Source: DATAUK01 sp036268295 (GTDB lineage Bacteria; Actinomycetota; Actinomycetes; JAFAQI01). From it: a DNA stretch of 64,000 nt. The position numbers and the translations under genes were made by a program. Positions within the stretch are counted from its first letter, which is position 1. The number at the start of each line of letters is the position of its first letter. A model generated the notes under the pieces. The model worked only from the letters and a program-made list of their open reading frames with translations. It made no database searches and was not told the origin of the DNA. Positions 34,790 to 42,750 of the stretch are shown here, piece after piece. Location: contig DATAUK010000047.1 of NCBI GenBank assembly GCA_036268295.1, forward strand, positions 1 through 64,000. The letters run 5' to 3'.

Positions 34790-35293
34790 TCAGAACCGGT
34801 GACGGGTTTGAGTGAAGACACCTTTGGTGAACGCGAGGATCTTGCTCGGTATCACCGAAAACACGAGAGCCTCGCCGCCACCTTCATGACGAAAGGCACC
34901 GTCGCGTGCTTCAAAGTGCCATCGGCCGACCCATTTTGTGGCCCAAGCCGCGGCGAGCTTCTCGAGCGTGTCATCGTCGGTGAGCCGGACAGCATTACCC
35001 TCGACGATGACGTCGAGACCTTCGTCCCACCTGTTGCAGCCTGTCATGAGAATCACATGCGGGTTTCGGCGCAGGTTTGTTGCCTTCTGTTCACGGGCGC
35101 CAGTGGTGAAATGGATGGCACCGTCATGCCAGACCGCAACAAGCGGCGTCATGTGCGGTCGACCTTCGCCACGGACCGTGCGAATCCAGAACATCTCAGC
35201 CGTCTCGAGTGCTCGACGAGTGTCATCCCATCCCGTGGCCTCCGCATCGGGATCGCTGAATCGTTCATCAAGTTCACTGACCGGGGTCATCAT
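34790..35293 (-). CDS. Pyridoxamine 5'-phosphate oxidase family protein
   Basis: 167 residues from the ATG at 35293, chosen because AGGAG lies seven bases upstream; a GTG at 35311 is the alternative. The split-barrel pattern is ALETAEMFWIRTVRGEGRPHMTPLVAVWHDGAIHFTTG, EQKATNLRRNPHVILMTG, DVIVEGNAVRL, with a Trp-rich C-terminus (ATKWVGRWHFEARDG). A flavin- or F420-linked oxidoreductase or heme/biliverdin relative. It lies opposite in strand to its PPOX neighbour and is not a close paralogue. Confidence 0.85.
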   Translation of the reverse strand: MMTPVSELDERFSDPDAEATGWDDTRRALETAEMFWIRTVRGEGRPHMTPLVAVWHDGAIHFTTGAREQKATNLRRNPHVILMTGCNRWDEGLDVIVEGNAVRLTDDDTLEKLAAAWATKWVGRWHFEARDGAFRHEGGGEALVFSVIPSKILAFTKGVFTQTRHRF

Positions 35294-35458
35294 CGACTCG
35301 CTCCTGTTCACTTGTCGAGGTGGATGTAGCTCGCCGACGCACCGGCGCGGCTGTCGGCTCGATCACGATGTTGCTGCAACGATTCGGTCGATCCGTGTCA
35401 CCGCCGTCAGCGCACAAGGGCTCCGGGTCGAACCGGTCTTCCACCGTCGTATTTGGTG

Positions 35459-35543
35459 GAAGACGGGAGACGCCGGCGGTGTGAAGGGCGTGACGCAGCG
35501 TCACTTGTCCTTGCCGCGTGATCTTGGCTTGGACGTCAACCAC
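35459..35543 (-). pseudogene. Possible AbrB-type antitoxin N-terminal relic
   Basis: VDVQAKITRQGQVTLRHAL followed by HTAGVSRL resembles the swapped-hairpin DNA-binding start of AbrB/MazE-like antitoxins (AKITxKGQVTLPKALR). The key Pro is missing and the frame then loses similarity. The surrounding 35294-35759 stretch holds no other gene. Confidence 0.4.
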
Positions 35544-35759
35544 AGAGATCTCCCTTTTGAACTCAGCTCCGAGGGACCGCGCCCATGACACCGCCGCTCA
35601 CCAAGCAAGAACTACCCGCAGCGGCGAGCGCCAAAAACCCCCGGTCGTACGGCGCCACCGCCAACTGCCTATCCGCCGCCGGACTGGGCTCACCGCAGCG
35701 GGGTAGGGCTGACATGACCGACCAATTCGGAATCTGCCCCAAGGATGCGAGGTGTGAGC

Positions 35760-36116
35760 ATGACCACTGCCACTCGAGCCTCCGCGACCACCTATTTCGA
35801 GGCTTGGCGAGACAAGGACTTCGACAAGCTTCGAACTGTGCTTGCCGAGAATGTCAGCTTCCGCGGACCGATGGGTACCGCCGACGGCATTGATGACTGC
35901 GTGCAGGGAATCCAACAGATGGCCGCACACACGATCGACATCGACGTGCATGTCATGGCCGTCGATGGCGAAGACGTCATTACGTTCTACGACCTGCAAA
36001 TGGACGGCGTCGAGCCTGTGCCGACGGCCAACTGGAGCCACGTCGAGGCGGGCCGGATCACTGCGATCCGGGCTACGTTCGACCCGCGGCCATTGCTCGC
36101 GGCGGCGGATCGGTGA
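35760..36116 (+). CDS. NTF2/SnoaL-like protein
   Basis: 118 residues from the ATG at 35760, with GAGGTG upstream. The cone-shaped NTF2 pattern is seen in TTYFEAWRDKDFDKLRTVLAENVSFRGPMG, GIDDCVQGIQQM and HVEAGRITAIRATFDPRPLL. Ligand-binding or small isomerase-like family; role unknown. Its stop shares a base with the next start (TGATG). Confidence 0.83.
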   Translation: MTTATRASATTYFEAWRDKDFDKLRTVLAENVSFRGPMGTADGIDDCVQGIQQMAAHTIDIDVHVMAVDGEDVITFYDLQMDGVEPVPTANWSHVEAGRITAIRATFDPRPLLAAADR

Positions 36117-36210
36117 TGCGCGTCGCGGTCGCCGGCGCCACCGGCCTGGTCGGACCTGCCACCGTCGGCCGCTTGCGCGACGCGGGCCACGACACCGTCC
36201 CTATCTCGGC
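36116..36210 (+). pseudogene. N-terminal stub of an NmrA-type SDR
   Basis: MRVAVAGATGLVGPATVGRL then RDAGHDTVPIS is a perfect Rossmann start translationally coupled to the NTF2 gene. The similarity ends abruptly at about 36208, exactly where the toxin-tail fragment begins, so the rest of the gene was deleted or replaced. Confidence 0.65.
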
Positions 36211-36213
36211 GAA

Positions 36214-36309
36214 GCCAACAAGCCGCTCGCGCGGCGCGCCACCCTCGCTACCCGCAACGTCCGGCACCTCGAACCTCTCGGCGTTACCGTGGTCCACCCG
36301 TGGAACGTG
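36214..36309 (+). pseudogene. C-terminal fragment of a VapC-type toxin gene
   Basis: Reads KPLARRATLATRNVRHLEPL then GVTVVHPWN, closely matching residues 111-137 of the intact toxin (10350-10772), including most codons. It is joined to the SDR stub and lacks the PIN catalytic part. Same strand as the intact toxin. Confidence 0.75.
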
Positions 36310-36450
36310 AGCGCCGCCCGACCCGATGGTCCTACGGCCGGCGGCTCGACCACCCTGTTCGTACGATCGACGACCACGAGAGTCAATGCGCCGACCACGT
36401 TAGCCAGATGTGGACGACTTGACGGGCTGTCAGACATGGCCTTTGTTTAG

Positions 36451-36467
36451 ATGTATGAGTAATACAT
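36451..36467. promoter_or_regulatory. Palindrome upstream of the YdeI-like gene
   Basis: ATGTAT-gagta-ATACAT, an unusually AT-rich perfect inverted repeat in the gene-free stretch 36310-36602. A regulator site is possible. Confidence 0.35.
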
Positions 36468-36602
36468 GCACCTTGCGGATGCCTGAGGCGCCGACCGCGA
36501 GGTCGTTGTTGATCAACATCGATCGTTCCGAATCGATGATCGATCCGGACGGGCGACCGCTTTGCTTGAGCCCCCGCGTCGCACCATCGCCGTAACACCG
36601 CC

Positions 36603-37199
36603 GTGGTCGACCTTTCGGAACTCACTGTACAAAGCCCCGCCGAATGGCGGGACTGGTTGGAACAGCACCACGCCGATCACCCTGGGGTCTGGCTCGTGCT
36701 GCACAAGAAAGGCGGCTCGGTAACCAGCCTGATCTACGCTGACGCACTCGACGAGGCACTGTGCTTCGGCTGGATCGATGGCCAGATCCGTCGACGCGAC
36801 AACGGGAGTTACTGTCAAAGGTTCACGCCCCGACGATCTGCCAGCTCTTGGTCAGCCCGAAACGTTGAACACGTTGCCCGCCTGACAATCGCTGGCCTGA
36901 TGGGGCCAGCCGGTGTCGCGGCTGTCAACGCCGCGAAGGCGGACGGTCGTTGGCAGGCGGCCTACCAGGGACAAGCGAACGCCCAAACGCCTACCGATCT
37001 CAGCGAGGCGCTCGCCATCAACTCGGCGGCCGCCGCAACCTTCGACAATCTCGACTCGGCCAACCGGTACGCGATCATCTACCGCCTCAACGCAGCCAAA
37101 CTTCCGCAAACGCGAGCCCGAAAACTCACTCAGTACGTCGAGATGCTCAGCCGAGGCGAAACGATCCATCCCCAGAAATCCAAAGGCGGGCGCCCGTGA
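36603..37199 (+). CDS. YdeI/OmpD-associated family protein
   Basis: 198 residues from a GTG. The family pattern is clear: WRDWLEQHHADHPGVWLVLHKKGG, YADALDEALCFGWIDGQIRRRDNGSYCQRFTPRR, WSARNVEHVARL, then NSANRYAIIYRL-like DSANRYAIIYRLNAAK and RARKLTQYVEMLSRGETIHPQ. The biochemical function of the family is unknown; links to peptide and oxidative stress have been proposed for relatives. Its stop overlaps the start of the PLP enzyme. Confidence 0.85.
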   Translation: MVDLSELTVQSPAEWRDWLEQHHADHPGVWLVLHKKGGSVTSLIYADALDEALCFGWIDGQIRRRDNGSYCQRFTPRRSASSWSARNVEHVARLTIAGLMGPAGVAAVNAAKADGRWQAAYQGQANAQTPTDLSEALAINSAAAATFDNLDSANRYAIIYRLNAAKLPQTRARKLTQYVEMLSRGETIHPQKSKGGRP

Positions 37200-38134
37200 A
37201 AGAAGTGTTAAAGCGTGATGATGTCCTCGCTGCTCAGGTTCGCACGTTCCCGTTCGTGCGTCGTACCCCGTCACTCGCCGGTGCGGCCGGCTTGGACGTG
37301 ACCTTGAAGTGCGAGTTCATGCAGGTCACCGGGGTCTTCAAGGCGCGCGGAGCCTTCAACCGGCAGCTTGCCGCACAAGCGCGCGGAGAGCTCGATCCGG
37401 CTATCGGAATCGCAGTGGCGTCCGGAGGCAACGCAGGACTCGCGAACTCCTACGCTGCGAACAAACTCGGCGTGCCCGCATGCGTGTTCGTACCCACTAC
37501 CGCGCCTGCCGTGAAGGTGGCGCGCATCCGGCAGTACGGCGCACAGGTGCGGCAGGTCGGTGCGGACTACGCCGAGGCATCCGACGCGGCGATGGAGTAC
37601 GTCGCGGACACCGGCGCTTTGCACTGCCACGCCTATGACCAGCTAGAGATCGCCGCCGGCGCAGGTGTCATTGCGGAAGAGATCCTCGCCGACGACCCCG
37701 AGATCGATACGATCGTCGTCGCGGTGGGGGGCGGCGGACTTTTCGCGGGGCTGGCAGCTGCGGCGGAGGGCCGCGCCCGTGTTGTTGCCGTTGAACCCAC
37801 GGCCATCCCTACGTTGCGCTCGGCGCTCGAGCACGGCGAGCCTGTCGACGTCGCGGTATCAGGAGTGGCCGCAGACTCACTCGGCGCGAAGCGAATCGGG
37901 CGCATAGCCTTCGATGTCGCGCAACGAACCTCACCGGTGAGCGTGTTGGTCGAGGACCAACAGATCATCGACGCTCGGGTCTTGCTGTGGCAGCGGTTTC
38001 GGGTCGTGGTGGAAGCAGGGGCCGCGGCCGCCTACGCAGCCCTGACATCCGGCGCCTACCAGCCCACCGACCACGAGCGAGTCGCTGTCATCCTCTGTGG
38101 CGCAAACACTGATCTGGCGACTCTCGCGGTCTGA
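37196..38134 (+). CDS. PLP-dependent threonine/serine dehydratase-like enzyme
   Basis: 312 residues from the GTG that overlaps the YdeI stop. Fold-type II motifs: TGVFKARGAFNR with the Schiff-base Lys, SGGNAGLANSYAANKLG (phosphate-side Asn loop), VGGGGLFAG (phosphate cradle) and VILCGANTDL at the end. It lacks a C-terminal ACT domain, so it is a catabolic or racemase-like enzyme. L-threonine, serine or a hydroxyaspartate may be substrates. Confidence 0.87.
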   Translation: MKEVLKRDDVLAAQVRTFPFVRRTPSLAGAAGLDVTLKCEFMQVTGVFKARGAFNRQLAAQARGELDPAIGIAVASGGNAGLANSYAANKLGVPACVFVPTTAPAVKVARIRQYGAQVRQVGADYAEASDAAMEYVADTGALHCHAYDQLEIAAGAGVIAEEILADDPEIDTIVVAVGGGGLFAGLAAAAEGRARVVAVEPTAIPTLRSALEHGEPVDVAVSGVAADSLGAKRIGRIAFDVAQRTSPVSVLVEDQQIIDARVLLWQRFRVVVEAGAAAAYAALTSGAYQPTDHERVAVILCGANTDLATLAV

Positions 38135-38194
38135 ACCCGCCCGCTTCGCACCGGTGAGGCCACTGCGCAAGCTGCCCGGACATCGGCGTCGGGA

Positions 38195-38472
38195 TCAGGA
38201 GGCGCGGGCGTCGAGTCGCTGAAGCAGATCGTGAGCAGACAGCTCGATATCTTTGTGGGGTCACTCGGAGCCTCGGTAGACGCAGGCGATCAGCGCGGTT
38301 CGATGCACGCGCCGGAAGTCGCCGAAGACGAACGAGTAGCGCGCCTTGGTCTCGTCGTTCGAACCTTCGGTTGCACGTCGCCCGCCCAGTCACTGTCTAG
38401 GACGTACTGAGCCTTGTCGATCAGCTCTTGTGCGTGATCGACCGCGGCAGTGTTCAGCGAGTACGACGCCAT
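38195..38472 (-). pseudogene. Decayed conserved actinobacterial gene
   Basis: From ATG 38472 the frame gives AAVDHAQELIDKAQYVLDSDWAGDVQP. After an internal deletion and frameshift it resumes as EGSNDETKARYSFVFGDFRRVHR, TALIACVYRGSE, then TGA where the family has Trp, then HKDIELSAHDLLQRLDARAS. This looks like a small conserved protein of unknown function that has lost about 30 internal residues. Confidence 0.65.
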
Positions 38473-38523
38473 GTCACGCAGAAGGTATAAACGGAGACAT
38501 CTCCAGTCTGAAAGGGTGATGGC

Positions 38524-38955
38524 ATGAAGATCGATGCCGTAACTAGCGTCGCCGTGATCACTGACGATCCGCAGCGAAGTCGACGGCTGTACGTGGACAC
38601 ACTCGGTCTGCCACTCAAGCAGCTCGACGGCGAGTATCTCGCAACGAGCGAGCTAGACGGCTGTGGCCACTTCGGGGTCTGGCCACTCGCGCAAGCAGCT
38701 CAGGCCTGCTTCGGCGACTCGACCTGGCCGAACGAGTGGCTACCGCCCCAAATGAGCGTCGAGTTCGAGGTCAGCGACGAGCGCGCGGTCGCCGCGGGTG
38801 CGACGGAGTTGCGGTCGCAGGGGTACCAGCTCTTGCATGACGCCAAAACGGAGCCGTGGGGTCAGACCGTGGCTCGCCTACTCTCGCCCGAAGGCGTGAT
38901 TGTCGGTCTGTCGTTCGCGCCGTCACTGCACGACGGCAGCCCGGAATCGGGTTAG
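38524..38955 (+). CDS. Glyoxalase/bleomycin-resistance (VOC) family protein
   Basis: 143 residues, one VOC module: VAVITDDPQRSRRLYVDTLGLPL at the N-terminus, DGCGHFGVWPL, MSVEFEVSDERAVAAGATELRSQGYQLLHDAKTEPWGQTVARLLSPEGVIVG. Metal-ligand positions are only partly kept, so enzyme, antibiotic-binding or unknown roles are possible. Single gene. Confidence 0.83.
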   Translation: MKIDAVTSVAVITDDPQRSRRLYVDTLGLPLKQLDGEYLATSELDGCGHFGVWPLAQAAQACFGDSTWPNEWLPPQMSVEFEVSDERAVAAGATELRSQGYQLLHDAKTEPWGQTVARLLSPEGVIVGLSFAPSLHDGSPESG

Positions 38956-38975
38956 CGGCTCGGTCATTCCGGCAG

Positions 38976-39452
38976 CTAGCCGAACGACCAGCCCTCGGCC
39001 TCACACGCGTCCTGCACGGCAGGTCGGCCGAATGACCCGACGCCCACCTCCTGGCCAGTCGCGTCGTCGCGCAGCACGAGGGTGTACCCCGTGAAGTCCG
39101 CGCCGAACGGGCCGTTCCTCGCGCTGCGAAAGGTCAGCTTGCTGTCCGGCGCGCGGTGGATGTACTGCGGCGTGAACTTGTTGAACCCACCGACCTTGCG
39201 ACGCGCAAACGTGATCTCCTCGGACGTTACGACCAGCGTCGCGCTCAGGTTGCGCAACAGGTAGAGCGTCAGCACGACATCCAAAACGGCCGCTGCGACG
39301 CAGACACCGATGGTCACCCAGCTCGGATGCTTGGCGAACGCCTCCCTGAGCACCACGGCGAGAACGCAGACGGCGATGAGGATCGGCAGTCCGAGGAGAT
39401 TGCCCTTCGACTGCTGCAACACCCGCTGGTCACTCGATGCCACGTGAAGCAT
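38976..39452 (-). CDS. Membrane protein with PH-like domain
   Basis: 158 residues from the ATG at 39452. Two adjacent hydrophobic segments (LLGLPILIAVCVLAVVLREAF and VTIGVCVAAAVLDVVLTLYLL) are followed by a beta-rich cytoplasmic part (ATLVVTSEEITFARRK to VGVGSFGRPAVQDACEAEGW), a layout like YcxB/bPH2 proteins. Function unknown. Confidence 0.65.
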   Translation of the reverse strand: MLHVASSDQRVLQQSKGNLLGLPILIAVCVLAVVLREAFAKHPSWVTIGVCVAAAVLDVVLTLYLLRNLSATLVVTSEEITFARRKVGGFNKFTPQYIHRAPDSKLTFRSARNGPFGADFTGYTLVLRDDATGQEVGVGSFGRPAVQDACEAEGWSFG

Positions 39453-39611
39453 TGTGACCCCATCCGCGCCTCGGCACGATGTCATTCGCCGATCGGATTC
39501 CGTGCGGTCGCGAAGATGTCGCGACGGATCAGCGGCGACCACGGCTCCCCAGATCACGTCCAAGGTGCGCGCGGTCGGACAGGTCGGGTCGGGTCGCTCT
39601 ACCCCACTGAT

Positions 39612-39971
39612 CTACGCGCTTTCCCCAACTCGCGACGCTCGACGGGGCCGCTCAACGTGCTGCGCGGTGCCAGTGCGCTGAAGTGACCTGGCCACCATCT
39701 GTTGAAGGGCGGCCACGTGCTGGTCGAATGCCCGACGGCCGGCAATGCTGAGACTGACGGACATTCGCGGGCGCTTGCCCACGAACTGTCGACGAAGCTC
39801 GACGTAGCCAGCGGTCTCAAGAGTGGAGAGCTGTTTGGACAACGCTGAGTCGGAAAGTTCGAGCTCATCGCGGATGTATTTGAAATCCGCCCATTGCGCC
39901 GCGGCGAGAAGCGAGACGATCGCCAGCCGCGTTGGGGCGTGAATCAGCTCATCGAATCGAGCCGTCGTCAC
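39612..39971 (-). CDS. Winged-helix regulator (HTH_34/MarR-like)
   Basis: 119 residues: HAPTRLAIVSLLAAAQWADFKYIRDELELSDSALSKQLSTLETAGYVELRRQFVGKRPRM is the complete winged helix of the small transcriptional regulators that pair with a membrane protein gene. The C-terminus is Arg-rich. It lies 25 bases downstream of the membrane protein gene at 39997, the usual arrangement. Confidence 0.87.
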   Translation of the reverse strand: MTTARFDELIHAPTRLAIVSLLAAAQWADFKYIRDELELSDSALSKQLSTLETAGYVELRRQFVGKRPRMSVSLSIAGRRAFDQHVAALQQMVARSLQRTGTAQHVERPRRASRVGESA

Positions 39972-39996
39972 GGCCTGGCTCCCGGCTGCAGCTTGT

Positions 39997-40392
39997 TCAC
40001 GTGGTCGGCGCGCTCACCATGAGCCGGTAAAGGTAACCGTTCACCAACGGGCCGCCGATGACGAGCACGGCGGCCCCGGCGGCCGTGGCAACCGTACCGG
40101 GATAACGGAAGCCAGCTGCGGCGAGACTTGCGGCCGTGACGACCACCGCACCATCGACGAGAACTATCAGCCCGGCGATCGCCCCAGCGCCGCCGGCATC
40201 CTGGTGCGTGCTGTTGTGAACTTTGACGCGTCGGCGAACGGCAGGGATCATCCGGCCCGTAAGGCCGGCCATCACGAGGACGGCAAGCGGAATCGTGATG
40301 GCCTGCACCACAACATTCCCGTTGTCACGGGCGGCACCGATCCCGACCATCCCGGCGGCCATCGCCCACCAGTACCAGACCGGCACGAGCAC
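39997..40392 (-). CDS. Four-helix membrane protein paired with the regulator
   Basis: 131 residues from a GTG, with four hydrophobic segments (WYWWAMAAGMVGIG, VVQAITIPLAVLVMAG, IAGLIVLVDGAVVVTAA, GAAVLVIGGPLVNGYLY). Relatives begin with a short helix rich in Arg, and that part (ALAEIQRRRRQVIKS) is present upstream in the same frame but without a start. An ATG with GGAG at 40501 is in another frame, so a frameshift near 40470 is likely and the true gene would be 39997-40501. Partner of the HTH_34 regulator. Confidence 0.65.
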   Translation of the reverse strand: MLVPVWYWWAMAAGMVGIGAARDNGNVVVQAITIPLAVLVMAGLTGRMIPAVRRRVKVHNSTHQDAGGAGAIAGLIVLVDGAVVVTAASLAAAGFRYPGTVATAAGAAVLVIGGPLVNGYLYRLMVSAPTT

Positions 40393-40692
40393 CGATTTGA
40401 TGACCTGTCGCCGTCGCCGCTGAATCTCAGCTAGTGCTGCTGTCGCGGCCTTGTCCGAGCTTCCAGCGCCGAGTCGGCTGGACTCGCTGCGAGGTTGCCA
40501 TCGCGTTCTCCGATCGAGAAACTACTTTCCTGAATGGGGAGTACCAGCCAACCCCGCGATCATGCAACTCTGGGCCAGCTCGCTTTAGTTGATTACGACG
40601 GCTTTCCCACCGGCCGCCTGCCGTGTGCCCTGACCGTCTCGGATCGTGATACGAGCGTTTCCTATAACGAGACGGCGCTCTAGACTCCTGGG

Positions 40693-41502
40693 ATGCCAAG
40701 CCCTGCCCGATACACCCATGGTCATGCCGAGAGTGTGCTGCGTTCACACCGCACGCGCACTGTCGAGAACTCGGCGGCGTACCTTGCACCGCTCCTGCGT
40801 CCCTGCCAAGCCGTGCTCGACGTCGGGAGCGGACCTGGCACCATCACCGTCGATTTGGCGGAGCGGGTTCGGCCAGGACAGGTGACCGCACTGGAGATGT
40901 CTGAGGACGCGCTCGACCACACGCGGGCCGAAGCACGCGCTCGAGGCGTCGAGAACATCGACTTCATCGTCGGCGATATCCACGCGTTGGAGATTCCTGA
41001 TGCCTCCTACGACGTTGTCCATGCCCACCAGGTGTTGCAACACGTATCGGACCCGGTCACCGCGATCGGCGAAATGGTGCGGGTCTGCCGGCCGGGCGGT
41101 CTCGTTGCCGCCCGCGACGGCGACTATTCAGGATTCACCTGGCACCCCGCGAGTGACGGACTAGACCGTTGGCTCACCCTCTACAAGATGGCGGCGCGCC
41201 GAAACGGCGGCGAGCCGGACGCCGGGCGCCGCTTGTTGGACTGGGCCCATCAAGCCGGCTGTTCTAACGTCGTCGCGACGTCAAGCACCTGGTGCTACGC
41301 CGACCCGGCGTCCCGACACGAGTGGGGCGAGATGTGGGCCGAGCGCATCGTCGGCTCAGCGATCGCCGACCAACTGATCGACGATGGCCTGGCATCGCTC
41401 GCCGACCTGCAAGAGATCTCCGGTGCCTGGCGAACGTGGGCGGCTGAGCCAGCTGGATGGATCAGTGTGCTGCACGGCGAGGTGCTCATCCACGTCGAGT
41501 GA
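40693..41502 (+). CDS. Class I SAM-dependent methyltransferase
   Basis: 269 residues. Motif I VLDVGSGPGTITVDLA (about 40-55), then VTALEMSEDALDHTR, IVGDIHALEIPDASYDVVHAHQVLQHVSDP (motif II/III) and RPGGLVAARDGDYSGF. Similar to UbiE/ubiquinone-type and natural-product methyltransferases of actinomycetes. The C-terminal extension covers substrate binding. Substrate unknown. Its 3' end overlaps the truncated TetR gene on the opposite strand. Confidence 0.87.
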   Translation: MPSPARYTHGHAESVLRSHRTRTVENSAAYLAPLLRPCQAVLDVGSGPGTITVDLAERVRPGQVTALEMSEDALDHTRAEARARGVENIDFIVGDIHALEIPDASYDVVHAHQVLQHVSDPVTAIGEMVRVCRPGGLVAARDGDYSGFTWHPASDGLDRWLTLYKMAARRNGGEPDAGRRLLDWAHQAGCSNVVATSSTWCYADPASRHEWGEMWAERIVGSAIADQLIDDGLASLADLQEISGAWRTWAAEPAGWISVLHGEVLIHVE

Positions 41503-41830
41503 GGCTCTCGATGTGGTCGATGGCCATGTCGAGAGCCACCGCCATCGGCCGTACGTCGTGCTGGGTCTTGGCGAGCAGGTAGCCACCCTGCAGCGCCGCC
41601 AGAAGGCTGGTCGCCAGATCGTTGACGTCAACGTCGTGGCTGAAGACTCCGTCGTCTTGCATCCGCTTCAGGCCTTGAGCGATCAGGCCGTGCCACCTGG
41701 CGAACGTGTCCGCGAGCCGCGAACGCGACTCGTCGTCGCGGTCGGCGAGCTCGCTCGACATCGAGCCAAGCGCACAGCCGAAGGCGCCGTGCTGAAGCTG
41801 GTTGGTTCCGACGAGTGCCGTGCGGGCAGA
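41486..41830 (-). pseudogene. TetR regulator lacking its DNA-binding domain
   Basis: The minus strand encodes only the ligand domain: ALVGTNQLQHGAFGCALGSMSSEL, DDESRSRLADTFARWHGLIAQGL and LATSLLAALQGGYLLAKTQ, ending at 41486. The helix-turn-helix part is absent; the RibD-like gene ends 15 bases away. A deletion removed about 80 residues. Confidence 0.75.
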
Positions 41831-41844
41831 TGGCGATCGCTGGG

Positions 41845-42441
41845 TCAGTGGAGGACGCGGTACGTCGCGTGGGTGACCTGCGTGGCAGCACGCGACGAGA
41901 CCTGCTCGAGCCTCAGTGGCGGGACATCGTCGAAGATGCGGGTTCCGGCACCAAGGGTGAACGGCGTGATGTGAAGGCGCAGCTCGTCGAGCAGACCGGC
42001 CGCCAGGTATTGATTAATAGTCGAGGCGCCACCGGCGATGGCGACATCGGCGTCGCCGGGCACGGCGGTCGCTCGCTCTAGTACCGCTTCGATGCCGTCG
42101 GTGACGAAATGGAAGGTCGTCCCGCCGGCCATCTCGACCGGGTCGCGTCGGTGGTGGGTGAGGACGAACACGGGCGCGTGGAAGGGAGGCTCTGGTCCCC
42201 ACCAGCCGTTCCAGTCGCGGTCCCACTCGCCGCGGATAGGGCCGAACATGTTGCGCCCCATGACGGTCGCCTTGGCCGCCTTGATCGCGTCGAGCTCGGC
42301 TTGGTTCTCCTGCGACGTTTCGAACATCCAGGCATGGAGCAGCGAGGGGTCGGCGTCACCGAACGGGCGCTCCTCAGACTGATTCTCCCCTGCCGAGTAG
42401 CCGTCGACCGAGACCGAGATATCGCACACGACCTTGCTCAT
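41845..42441 (-). CDS. RibD C-terminal/dihydrofolate-reductase-like protein
   Basis: 198 residues from the ATG at 42441, with AAGGAG upstream. Pattern of YyaP/RibD_C proteins: VVCDISVSVDGYSAGENQ, KATVMGRNMFGPIRGEW, VFVLTHHRRDPVEMAGGTTFHFVTDG, VAIAGGASTINQYLAAGLLDELRLHITPFTLGAGTRIF. A NADPH-binding reductase of unknown substrate. It sits next to a truncated TetR gene that may once have regulated it. Confidence 0.87.
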   Translation of the reverse strand: MSKVVCDISVSVDGYSAGENQSEERPFGDADPSLLHAWMFETSQENQAELDAIKAAKATVMGRNMFGPIRGEWDRDWNGWWGPEPPFHAPVFVLTHHRRDPVEMAGGTTFHFVTDGIEAVLERATAVPGDADVAIAGGASTINQYLAAGLLDELRLHITPFTLGAGTRIFDDVPPLRLEQVSSRAATQVTHATYRVLH

Positions 42442-42750
42442 ACTGGCTCTCCTTCGATCGGCCACCGGTGCCGTGCTGACCGGTTAGCCGGTGGTCTTGC
42501 CGCCGGGTGCGGCGGCTGGCGCTCATGACGTGGAACCTGCCGCACGTCACGCGGATGCTGACGGACGCGGGCAGGATGCCGGTCCACGGCAATCAACGCT
42601 GCGCCTGGGATGCCGGCTGCCGGTTAGACGTCGTCAATCCCGAGTATTGCTGACGCGCCGGGCGAACGTGGGACAGAGCTGTGACATCGAGCTCCTTGTC
42701 GGCACGACCACGCACGTCGACTTGCCGCCGCACGAATTAACCTCCTTGCA
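42442..42750. other. Region upstream of rox without a clear gene
   Basis: 309 bases. A 42-codon frame at 42525-42653 (MTWNLPHVTRML.., ending NPEYC) is not recognised. A -10-like TAACCT at 42738-42743 lies seven bases before the rox GTG, so rox may be leaderless. No inverted repeat of the rifamycin-associated-element kind was seen. Confidence 0.4.

Noticed and set aside
42525..42653. 42-codon ORF with several Cys/Trp before rox
   Set aside because: No ribosome site and no recognisable family; may be a relic, not supportable as a gene.
42442..42750. Rifamycin-associated inverted repeat before rox (and at 51010-51138 before helR)
   Set aside because: No matching inverted repeat could be seen by eye in either region.
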